A DNA stretch of 64,000 nt. It comes from Pseudozyma flocculosa PF-1. Its lineage: Eukaryota; Basidiomycota; Ustilaginomycetes; Ustilaginales; Ustilaginaceae. The notes under the pieces were generated by a model. It did no database searches. It worked only from the letters and a program-made list of their open reading frames with translations, and was not told the origin of the DNA. The stretch lies in assembly GCF_000417875.1 (NCBI RefSeq), contig NW_006920877.1:634782-698781 (forward strand), in the 5' to 3' direction. Positions 34,001-41,745 of the stretch are shown here, piece by piece (the first letter of the stretch is position 1; the number at the start of each line of letters is the position of its first letter). Made by a program: the position numbers and the translations under genes.

Positions 34001-34651
34001 CTGAGACTTGCGAGCCTGCTGCGACTGAGGCGTGACCGAGGTGATGGGGTACGGCGCATCTCCGGCCTGTCGCATGGACTGCTGCGCCGAGGGTGCCGGC
34101 CACTGGGGGATCGGAGCGGGCTCATCTTCGTACGCAGACGCTGGCGCGGCCGCCATGGCGGCGACGGCGAGCTCGCGCGCCTTGCTGGCTGTGGCATTTT
34201 GGACGGCTGAGCTCTTGAGGAGCGGGCGGAGGACAAGATCCCACCAGCTCATCACGATGCAGTGGGTGCCAATGAGGGGCAGCAGGACGTGGAGCAGCTC
34301 GACGACGACGGGAAGCTTCTGCTGCTGCTGCTTTTCGAGCTCTCCGTGGAAGATGTCGAGCAGGCTGACGTTGATCTTTGCGGCCACCTGCGCTTTGATC
34401 TGTGCGGTGGACGACGAGGAAGCGCCGGCCTGTGCTGGGTCCTTTTTGGCCTCGGCATTGGCGCTGGCCTCGAGCGAGTCTACCTGCGCGGTGACCGAGT
34501 TTGCAATGGTGCGAATGAGCTCTGCGCGCTGGGCGTCGTCGGTGGCGAGGAGCGCGGCGCGCATCTTTTGGCAGACATCCTTGATCCAGGACTGGACCGA
34601 CCTCGGGATCGACACCGTCGAGGCCGGGTGGGAGAAGGAAGGAGGAGGCAT
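31079..34651 (-). CDS. TSC1: Hamartin / Tsc1 homologue
   Basis: Scaffold of the TSC1-TSC2 complex, which restrains Rheb and TORC1 in nutrient signalling. Single exon, 1190 residues. The N-terminal half is the helical hamartin domain. It includes WWDLVLRPLLKSSAV, then FVEPTGRVSLLCLLTTFLRL, LSLQLDTSTTCTALGVTAL, VMLMPHIPDYIANGG, and LSTLLAIYGRIVDWRKLGSG. A disordered Ser-rich middle follows. A long coiled coil runs from about 790 to 1060, starting HRENLLLRNELNFELYLKEQ, as in hamartin where it binds Tsc2. A Gln-rich and acidic tail closes the protein. No TSC2 gene is in the window. It is divergent from CWC24. Confidence 0.88.
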   Translation of the reverse strand: MPPPSFSHPASTVSIPRSVQSWIKDVCQKMRAALLATDDAQRAELIRTIANSVTAQVDSLEASANAEAKKDPAQAGASSSSTAQIKAQVAAKINVSLLDIFHGELEKQQQQKLPVVVELLHVLLPLIGTHCIVMSWWDLVLRPLLKSSAVQNATASKARELAVAAMAAAPASAYEDEPAPIPQWPAPSAQQSMRQAGDAPYPITSVTPQSQQARKSQLDKPAHSTAASSSLRSTSVGSSAASRVDQYRRFTQRIFDLYISETATTFAASSSRDGPGGSSQAGNEETGAHADDRSTMHEDEMSIVWRGNLESTILIYSNQRPKEFFHHIAESFVEPTGRVSLLCLLTTFLRLYTIHTYHITSTALPRLLVLSLQLDTSTTCTALGVTALVMLMPHIPDYIANGGGGGLSTLLAIYGRIVDWRKLGSGWEDRVGGGTELEALRREKDEEYTEIDRLGKRLNIKASLRWRRLESTFDTADSVPPNAEQLFTYLYGLFPCNVIRFLRAPIYYLRETLFDSPFEGPWEDMIDEMAVQSRSHPILRRHTLHPALISLNAERELTDKQRWLKHDSADINAECMSLFLGKWHDVNNDHIKQAERERHVFFEADTGIDDDSMSVPSERKPNQSGGAMRRRSSGPHPGSFMSEMARNFHHLPTTVSPDGILLTYASLRSGAPLASNLSGGHGDESGSRESRQASGSGSSLRMIPAVSATAATSTATASGVPSSVPGSPATHAARARARTRSGSMSSVISLLPPAPGSPTSKQHPLSTSFSPVDHSVPDPIDTTHSTKPASSSELAFVHRENLLLRNELNFELYLKEQHLRHIGKLHRDRVTDTALEAERQNLYHTVRSLRGQLTAMNTILDRQRSEAATTKNRHVHWEAELNNKLKAYREERKAWTTEARQLKAQAEESAATIAALSRQLEESGAELFELKTRLQSVEPKVARIEQYEAKLSQLTTCLTHWDNDVLRYQEQRKEMERLLSRWEEMVSMLESTEAALQHAEMGRRKLEAENESVKAQLEAAFARLRAVQSGEQAGDVESNEAKRGDSVAAEELGQERGRTQSQGQGQGRSAPTSTAMVDALAAAQKERDDLRSQNEALAEMILDLKARLEAGEAEGAYRDSLARHAALLAGQTEGKDQQQQQQQQHADEQTAADEEADQKDDEAAQDGEDATLASAVEESANEGKEEAEDG

Positions 34652-35502
34652 GGCGAGGTCGGCGACGGTTCGGGTGGCAAGTCAATGCGCGCGGCGCCGC
34701 GATGGGAGCAAGGGGAGATCAAGATAGGATGGTTTTGAGCCGCCAGATGTCGGTGGCGGCAGGCTGGACGAGCGAGGGGCCTTGGTCGGGATGGCTGAAC
34801 ATGAGGGTATGGAATGGATGGTCGCTGTCCAGCGCGATCGATGCGATTGTCGTGAGGCGGGTGAGATGGGGGCTTTGACGGAAAGTGCTATCCGTTGACG
34901 GGCATGGTGAATGCGCTGGTTGTGGGGGGTCCGTCGGGCGGCTGCAAGAAGACGGCGGCGTCGGTCGGTTGCTGTAGAGACAGCTCGAGCTGTTCGTGTC
35001 GTCGGATACAAGGGGTGTGTCGGCGCTGTCAAAGGTCGGGACGATGGAGGCGAGAGAGCGACCCCAGAGGCGGACAAAGAGGCCTGGGTTGGCGGCGGAG
35101 ACGGCTGGGCTGAGTGTTGGACAGGGGGGCTTATCTCTGGGCGGGCGTGGCTACCGGCGCTCGGTATCCGGCGGTGGGTGCTGGAGATGGCGTTGGAGCG
35201 GGCGGCCAGGCGGGACAGCGATGGAGATATGCGCTGATATGTGTCGTCGAGGGAGTCACCCGAACAAGCTCACGATGATGGAGCAAAGCAGCAGATCGAC
35301 TGGCTTGACCAACAGAAGAGAGAGACGTCGACGGCAGCAGAAGACAAGCAAGAGAGAGCATGCCACGACGAAAAATCCAAAAAGTGGAGAGCAGGCGGCG
35401 GCCAACAGCGCTGCGCCAGCACCTTGCTTGGCTGGCCTGGCCCGACCTGGCCCTGGCTCGCCGTCAGGATGCCCACCTCGCTCTCTGTTGCACGTTGAAA
35501 GC

Positions 35503-35535
<33 letters not shown>

Positions 35536-36089
35536 GGCCCGCTAGCCAGCACGCCCCATGCCGACGCCGCTTTTGCTTGGCATAGAGCGCTGGCCGAGGC
35601 GCGGGCAAGGCAGGGAAGGGCACATGTTGGGCTTGCCTTTGTCGGCCCCTTCCTGCTGGTGAGCGTGCTGGTGAGCGTGCTGGCTGGTGAGTGAGCCATC
35701 CATATCAGAGGCGGCGGAGTCATGCCGCCGCTCATCCATTCGCACGCGGGCCTCCCGACCCACGGCGCAGGGCGTCGTCGGAGGACCCCGACGCAGGGCC
35801 CCACCACGCTTCGGACAAGCAAAGCCGGCCAGCGGGCCCTGGCGGCGCACCCCGCCGCACGTCATCGACCCCTGGACTCGGAAGTCGGCGATCCTCTGCC
35901 AGCTCTGACCCGCACGAGAAGAGGCTGCTGCGCTGCGCTCCGTCCCACTCCACATTCGCCGGCGGTGGCAAAACGCTCCAGAGGCCAACACCTCGCGGTC
36001 TATCCGTACTGCTGCGCTCAGTCTGCTTCTTGCCTGACTACCGCCACCGCCACCGCCACCGCCACCACCCTCTATACGATCAACCTAAT
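34652..36089. promoter_or_regulatory. Divergent promoter region of TSC1 and CWC24
   Basis: This 1.44-kb spacer has a GCCA tandem at 35503-35535, a (GGTGAGCGTGCT)-type duplication near 35658-35690 and a CACCGC tandem near 36043-36066, just before CWC24. No other gene is supported. Confidence 0.5.
35503..35535. repeat. (GCCA)n microsatellite, 8 units
   Basis: Perfect run of 33 nt in the TSC1-CWC24 spacer. The unit, also present as GCAG/GGCA and CTGG on one strand or the other, recurs in other spacers of this window. Confidence 0.93.
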
Positions 36090-37349
36090 ATGGCTGAAAC
36101 ATCGCCACCATCCTCGTCAATGGCGACGACATCGACCCAGGCCTCCGGCAGCAGCGGCACGGATGTCCTCTTCAAGAAGAAGCGCAATGGCCCCCGCTCG
36201 CTTCGAAAGCCAGACGCCGACGCTTCCGCCACGGTCGAAGCGGGATCCTCGACCATCATAGCATCGCTCAGAACACGCTCAGCAGATCGGGGCGTCGACG
36301 GCGGCGACGATGATGACCACGACGACGCAGCAGAGTCGGCGGTGGTCGTCAAGGCCAAGCGCAAGGCGCACAACCCACTCTCACAGTCAACACTCCCGTC
36401 CTACAAGCGACTCAGAAAGGACGGCGAGGTCGACGACGACAACGGCGACTTTGATATCGAACTCGCCGACGAAGACGCCGCAGGGGCAGGCTATGCGGCC
36501 AAGCGGCGTCACGTTGATCGCTTTGGAGAGACGGGCGTCACTTCCCGCTCCAAGGCCGGTGGTGGTGCGGCCGACGGCGTGGCAAAAGTCCGCGAGGACG
36601 CCACTCGGCACTCGAATTGGGACCTCGAAGTCGACGATACCGGCAAGGCTAGGGACTCTGGAGGCTCTATCGGATCGACCGCGACGAAGGTTGACGGCAA
36701 GGCAAACAACGACGACGGCATCTACCGCGGCGCCAAGGGCTACTCGTCCTTTGTCCCGACCCGCGACGACGGGACATCGTCCAAGATGCGTTCGCGCGGG
36801 CCCATCCGGATGTCGACCAATGTGCGCAGCGTGACGGTCATGGACTACCAGCCGGACATCTGCAAGGACTACAAGGAGACGGGCTACTGCGGCTTCGGCG
36901 ACACGTGCAAGTTCCTCCACGACCGCAGCGACTACCTGGCCGGCTGGGAGCTCGACCTGCTGCCCAACTCCAACTCGAGACGCGGGCGCGGCGACTTTGC
37001 ATCCGATCCCGAGGACGGCGACGACAGCGACGAGGAAGACGTGCCCTTCGCCTGCCTCATCTGCCGTCAGCCCTTCACCGACCCCGTCGTGACCAACTGC
37101 GGGCACTATTTTTGCTCGGCCTGCGCCATCAAGCGGTACACCAAGACGTCCAAGTGCTTTGCGTGCGGCGCACAGACCGGCGGCCTCTTCAACTCGGCAA
37201 CAAAGGTGCTCAAGCGGATGGAGGACGCCAAGAAGAGAAAGGCCGAGGAACGGTCCGAGCGGCGGAGGATGCACGGGTACGACGACGGCGACGAGCAACG
37301 CGGAGGCGAGGCTGAGATCCTGGAAGGCGTCGAGATTGGGGGCAGTTGA
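36090..37349 (+). CDS. CWC24: Pre-mRNA-splicing factor Cwc24 (RNF113 family)
   Basis: Nuclear spliceosome-associated protein of the RNF113/Cwc24 family, acting at the Bact stage near the 5' splice site in yeast. Single exon, 419 residues. The N-terminal half is charged and disordered, with an FKKKRNGPRSLRKPDAD motif. The conserved core begins MSTNVRSVTVMDYQPDICKD. A CCCH finger (about 257-275, C-x8-C-x5-C-x3-H) ends in FLHDRSDYLAGWELD. A C3HC4 RING (about 321-358) has CLICRQPFTDPV, CGHYFCSAC and CFACG. This domain order is diagnostic. The start is the first ATG with coding content after the CACCGC repeats (AACCTAAT-ATGG). Confidence 0.95.
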   Translation: MAETSPPSSSMATTSTQASGSSGTDVLFKKKRNGPRSLRKPDADASATVEAGSSTIIASLRTRSADRGVDGGDDDDHDDAAESAVVVKAKRKAHNPLSQSTLPSYKRLRKDGEVDDDNGDFDIELADEDAAGAGYAAKRRHVDRFGETGVTSRSKAGGGAADGVAKVREDATRHSNWDLEVDDTGKARDSGGSIGSTATKVDGKANNDDGIYRGAKGYSSFVPTRDDGTSSKMRSRGPIRMSTNVRSVTVMDYQPDICKDYKETGYCGFGDTCKFLHDRSDYLAGWELDLLPNSNSRRGRGDFASDPEDGDDSDEEDVPFACLICRQPFTDPVVTNCGHYFCSACAIKRYTKTSKCFACGAQTGGLFNSATKVLKRMEDAKKRKAEERSERRRMHGYDDGDEQRGGEAEILEGVEIGGS

Positions 37350-37549
37350 GCGAGGGAGGCGACGGGTCAGCGCGTGCCTTTCGGACATAGGAAGACGGTG
37401 TCCGGTCGCCGTCCGGGTTCTCCGTGCCCGCGATTCTTTCCTCTCTCTGATGCCCGCGTCTGTTCGTGGCTTCCGCCATTTCTTGCAACTTGAAGCCTCC
37501 CCATCTCCCAGGCACCGCCATCGTCGCGGAGACGCGTCTGACGACCACG

Positions 37550-37622
37550 GGGGAGAGATCAGCTCGGCGTGCACGTAATTTACGCCCAATGGGGAGAGAT
37601 CAGTTCGACGTGCACGTAATTT
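37550..37622. repeat. Tandem pair of a 32-nt unit (period 41)
   Basis: GGGGAGAGATCAG followed by TCG and CGTGCACGTAATTT occurs at 37550-37581 and again at 37591-37622 with two mismatches. It lies 200 nt downstream of the CWC24 stop. Confidence 0.9.
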
Positions 37623-37639
37623 TTCATCCCCCCTGATGC

Positions 37640-38060
37640 CGCCCTGTTCAGGGGTTGCACGCCATTTTTTGTCGACGCGTCGACCTCCCTGACGAACGGG
37701 ATTTCTCAGACGCGTCGTTGATGCGCGGTGGTGCTTGCCCCCTGATGCGTCTTAAATCCGGGATGAACGTAGTTTTTTTTGGGAGGGGGATCAGGCCGGG
37801 CAAGGCGCGATTGGCCTTACGTCCGGCGCGACCCTGGCGGCCTGTCCGAGGGATGCACGCCATTTTCTGTCGACGCGTTTCTGATCCGCCCCCGCTGATG
37901 CACGGCATTTTTCAAACGCGTCTCGAATGCACGCGATTTACTTGCCCCCTGATGCGTCTGAATCCCGGGATGCACGTAGTTTTTTTTTCTTCTTCCAGGC
38001 GAGCCAGGGCAAGGCGCCCCACTGGCCCGACGTCCAGCGCAGGCCCCCCGGGGGGAGGGA
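37640..38060. repeat. Diverged tandem duplication of about 207 nt
   Basis: Two imperfect copies lie side by side. Matching landmarks are GCACGCCATTTT + GTCGACGCGT (37657-37680 and 37855-37877), CTTGCCCCCTGATGCGTCT (37734 and 37941), ACGTAGTTTTTTTT (37767 and 37974) and GGGCAAGGCGC (37798 and 38007). The offset is 198-209 nt across them. No open reading frame with recognisable content covers either copy. Confidence 0.85.
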
Positions 38061-38073
38061 GGGTCGGGGAGGC

Positions 38074-38091
38074 CCAATCGAAAGGTATAAA
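38074..38091 (+). promoter_or_regulatory. CCAAT + TATAAA promoter-like site
   Basis: CCAAT at 38074-38078 and TATAAA at 38086-38091 are followed by a C/T-rich stretch ending in CAACGACTAACC. This looks like a polymerase II core promoter pointing right, into the minisatellite. No downstream protein gene on that strand is seen. Confidence 0.35.
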
Positions 38092-38293
38092 CAAGGCCAA
38101 CTCGGCCTCGTTCCTCCTTCCTTCCTCTCCACAACCTCCTCAACGACTAACCGCGTCAAGAAGACCTGGCGAGGCCGGTCCGCACTGAAGACAGCAAGTA
38201 CCAATTAATACGCGCCTGAAGACCTCAACCCGATCTGGATTCCCCCCGCCTGAAGACTCAAGCACTCAAGACCTCAAGACCTTTTCGCCTTTT

Positions 38294-38506
38294 TGCTCGT
38301 TGCTCTGCTCGGTTTACTCTTTGCTCTGCTCCTTTGCCCTGCTCCTTTGCTCCGCTCCTTTGCTCTGCCGTGCTCCTTGCTCTGCTCCTTTGCTCCGCTC
38401 CTTTGCTCTGCTCCATTGCTCCTTTGCTCTGCTCTGCTCTGCTCTGCTCTGCTCCGTTGCTCTGCTCCTTGCTCTGCTCCTTTGCTCTGCTCCTTCGCTC
38501 CGCTCA
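38294..38506 (+). repeat. Minisatellite of imperfect TTTGCTCTGCTCC units
   Basis: About 210 nt of degenerate 8-14-nt units built from TTGCTC, TGCTC and CGCTCC. Open frames across it are artefacts of the repeat (Leu/Ser/Cys/Ala runs). Confidence 0.92.
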
Positions 38507-38845
38507 CCCCCTCCCCCTCCTCCGCCCCGCCTCCCCGCCTCCCCGCCCTCCCCGCCCTCCCGACCCCTCCCCGTCCCGGCCCCCTACCCGTCCCCGTCCC
38601 GACCCCGTACCCGTAACCCGTACCCCTTCCCGTTACCCGTTACCCNNNNNNNNNNNNNNNNNNNNCCTCCCCTCCCTCCGCCCGCCTCCCCGCCTCCCGC
38701 CTCCCCGCCTCCCGACCTCCCGCCTCCCGACCTCCCCGCCTCCCGACCTCCCCACTCCTCCACCTCTCCCCACTCCCTCCTTCCCCGCCCTCCCCTCCCT
38801 CCCTTCCCCGCCTCCCCTCCTCCCTCCCTCCCCTCCCTCCCCTCC
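38507..38845 (+). repeat. C/T-only low-complexity tract with assembly gap
   Basis: Almost pure CCTCC/CCCGCC polypyrimidine on the plus strand, so G-rich on the minus strand. It is interrupted by degenerate ACCCGT-like hexamers at about 38585-38645 and then by Ns. Confidence 0.9.
38646..38665. other. Assembly gap (20 N)
   Basis: Twenty undetermined bases inside the polypyrimidine tract. The true length is unknown. Confidence 0.99.
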
Positions 38846-38873
38846 TCGAACCTTTTGAACGAAAAAGGTTCGA
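38846..38873. repeat. Perfect 11-bp inverted repeat with 6-nt loop
   Basis: TCGAACCTTTT (38846-38856) and AAAAGGTTCGA (38863-38873) are exact reverse complements around GAACGA. It sits at the right border of the polypyrimidine tract, about 365 nt past the sid1-like stop in the sense of that gene. Confidence 0.9.
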
Positions 38874-39237
38874 CCAACAGTCATGTGTGTGTGTCGTCTG
38901 TGCGTCTGTGCGTCTGTGCGCGTCTGTGCGAGGATTCTGACTGGCTGCGGATTCGAGATCGGCTTCGTCGATGTCTGTGTATCGTGGTCACTCGGACCGG
39001 CCATCGTTACGAGTACGTCCCAGCCGGGCCGGGCGACGCGGCGCGGTGCGTCATGGCCGTGCCTGTACTGGAACACTAGAGACACGAGAGAGCCGTAGAA
39101 ACGAGGTACGCACGCACGCACGCGCAAGCTGCAACGCCAGCCCGTATGGTATGCCGATCTGTCCATTGCATCATCGACCTCGGGTCGTCGATGCAGAATC
39201 TACATGCTGCTCAGAGCCGGTGCGGCTTCCGCGCCGG

Positions 39238-39320
39238 CTACGAGGAAATACTGAGCTTGTCGATGGCCGCCAGCTTTTCCGCCGTCGCGGCCGAGTGAGT
39301 CGGCTCGTCGACGTGCTTTC

Positions 39321-39351
<31 letters not shown>

Positions 39352-41390
39352 TCCTCGTTGATGCGGGCCCGGGACGGCTGCCGACGATCCAGTCGTGGCG
39401 GAGTTGGTGGTGGCGCTGGTGTTGGCAGAGGCGCTGGGCCCAGTCATGCGTCGGGAAGCGGGCAGGCGCTCGAGCAACGACGCCGTGAGCTCGCCCGAAC
39501 GGTGAGCGCAGATCGAGAGGAGGCTGTCCGACAGTCCGTGGGTCGCCTCGTTGCCGCCCAGGACGTAGAGGCTCGGTTCGGGCATGAGGGTTGTGGCCGC
39601 CGCGTCGAGCTCGCTGGCCAGCGTCTGCTGCGACGACGTCGACGACGTGTCGCTGCTGCTCGTAAACGGCGTCGACTTGCCCGAACTCGCATCCACGCTG
39701 CTCCGGATCTTGGAGTAGGGCACCAGGCGGTAGTCGCGCGTGATGCCGCGCGCACACTCGCGCCGCCGCTCGAGCTCCTCGTCGTCCTCGACGTCGACCT
39801 TGGTGGCGATGTCGTCGTCCTCGCTGGTATCCCTTGCCGCCCAGTCCGGGCTCAGCGCCGGGTAGTGCGCCCGTAGCGGCTCGAGGAAAGGGATCGCAGA
39901 CGGGCTACGCACAAAGCCCGTCCCGAGGAAGACGGCGTCAAACTGGATCGTCTCGCGTCGGTCGTTGCGCACCTTGTCGCGCACCGTCAGCCTGACACCG
40001 CCGGCCTCTTCGTCGTCGCCGCCATCGACGAGCGCGACCTCCTCGACCCAGGTGTTGCGTCGGATCTCCATGCGTCCGGCCTCGACCTCGCTCGGGTCTT
40101 GCAGCTCCTCGGGCAGCTTGACCTCGAAGGCGTCGTACATCTTGTCGTGCAGCTCGTTGAGAAGGTCGGTGCGCACCACCGAGTAGTTGGTCCGCTTAAA
40201 CTCCTGCAGCCACGCCTTGCGCTGCTTGTCGCTGGCATTCCAGAACTCGTCGGTCCTCTCCGGGTCAAAGGCGACCGAGTTGATGAAGCCCGTGTCGTCG
40301 GATGGCACCAGCGCCGATGCGCGCAGGATCATGGTGACGATGGCCGTTGGGAAGCGGTCGTGCAGGTTCATGAGCATCTCAGTCGACGACTGGCCGCCGC
40401 CCAGGACGGCGAGGCGGAGGCGACCCTCGTCCTTGGTGACGCCGCCCATCCTCTCGGCGCGCCTGGCAGCCGAGCGGCGGAGGACGGGCTCCAGAGGTGC
40501 GAGCGACGGGATGTAGGTGCCCGAGTGGACGATCCGGGCCGCCCTGTCTGCCTGCGGCGTCTGCGCCGCGTACGGCTGCTGGAACGGCTCGGGCAGTCGC
40601 GGGATACCGCCGACCGCGACGCTGATGTTGCGAGCGTAGCGGACAGTGACGTCGCTGCCGCCCGACGGCCTGAGGGTGACTCGAAAGAGCGAAATGGCCT
40701 CTCCGCCCTTGCCGCTGCTGACCTTGACGGGGAGCTTCTCGGCCTTGGCGTCGGGCTGGCCGACGAGCGTGAGAGGCTCGACGGCGACGACCTCGTGGCC
40801 ATAGGTGACAGCTTCGTCCATGCGCTTGGCCGCCCACGCGAGGTAGGCGGTCCACTCCCTGCGGCTGGGCACGCCCTGGTCCTTGTTGATGTACTTGGCG
40901 AGCCTGCCGTGCGAGTGGAGGAAGTTGAAGAAGGTGTAGGTGGACGTCGGGTCGCGCAGCGTGGCGAGGTCCTTGAGCGGCGAGACTTGGAGCTGCGAGC
41001 CGGGCAGGAGGAGGGCGGGGTGCCATGCAAAGTGGCCCCTCTTTTCGACAAAGTGCGACTTGAAGCCAGCGTCCTGGATGTCTTGGTTCTCTCTGAGCGC
41101 GATCGAAAGCGCCAGATGTGCCGGGCCTGGAGGGCGAGCGGGGCGAAAGACGAACCTGGAGCGGTGTCAGCAATCGGCTGTGTTCGACTGGCATTGGCAC
41201 CGTGACGAGCGAACTCACCGTATCCGAAGCCGAGCAGGTCGTAGATGTCGTCTCTCGGAACCATCATCTGTTCATCCTGTTCGCCAGAAAGGAGGTGGGG
41301 ATAAATGCGAGGTAGGTCAGCCTTGGGCCGACTCTGCAGAGGTGCTGGCACGCAGAAGGTGATGGGGACGCTTACAGGAGTGGTGGACAT
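39238..41390 (-). CDS. sid1: L-ornithine N5-monooxygenase (siderophore biosynthesis)
   Basis: FAD- and NADPH-dependent enzyme that hydroxylates ornithine at N5, the committed step of hydroxamate siderophore synthesis. Exons (minus) are 41390-41376, 41276-41219 and 41126-39238, giving 653 residues. The first intron is 99 nt and in frame, so a 686-residue form is also possible. Joining the last two exons rebuilds the FAD motif LLGFGYGPAHLALSIALREN. Next come GFKSHFVEKRGHFAWHP and TSTYTFFNFLHSHGRLAKY, the NADPH motif LAVLGGGQSSTEMLM, then DDTGFINSVAFDPE, DAVFLGTGF, and the GNEATHGLSDSLLSI C-terminal motif. A Ser/Thr-rich insert precedes the last motif. It is divergent from the peptide synthetase across a GATA-containing spacer, as described for U. 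maydis sid1/sid2. Confidence 0.94.
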
Positions 41391-41739
41391 GATTGCGACG
41401 GATCTTGCAGCGGCTTGACTTGCTATGGTTTGGGAGAAAGGGGACGTTGCGGGCTGATATGGTCAATATGGAGGATGGTGCACGCTCGGTGCAATGAAGG
41501 CGGGCGGGTTGGCAGGCGAGCAGGCAAGGTAGCAGGCAAGCAGAGTGCGTCGTAGATCCGGGGTAGCGCTAAGCGGCTGGCTGCGTCGTAGTGAAGCCGA
41601 GGTCAAGCGGAAAGGGCGAGGATCCAAGGGTGAATGAGTGATGCGTGTCACTCGACAGTCATCAGAGACTTTGTCGGGTCTGGCGGAGAGGGCTGGAGAA
41701 GAGGGCGCCCAATGGGTGGTCGGGGGGACGTGATGGCCG

Positions 41740-41745
41740 TATATA
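41740..41745 (-). promoter_or_regulatory. TATATA box candidate for the sid1-like gene
   Basis: Isolated TATATA 350 nt upstream of the sid1-like ATG in otherwise GC-rich sequence. The distance would imply a leader of about 300 nt. Confidence 0.35.

Noticed and set aside
38585..38645. ACCCGT-like hexamers resembling internal telomere repeats
   Set aside because: Units are irregular (ACCCGT, AACCCGT, CCCGTT), are not the TTAGGG type expected in smuts, and lie inside a general C-rich tract. The gap prevents a firm reading.
37350..38880. Transposon or CRISPR-like array
   Set aside because: The repeats are imperfect, with no regular spacers. No transposase, reverse transcriptase or clear terminal repeats are present.
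41120..41145. Alternative acceptor CTCCAG-GTTCG at about 41159 for the sid1-like intron
   Set aside because: It shifts the frame away from the FAD motif. The downstream CCTCCAG-GC restores LLGFGYGPAHLAL exactly.
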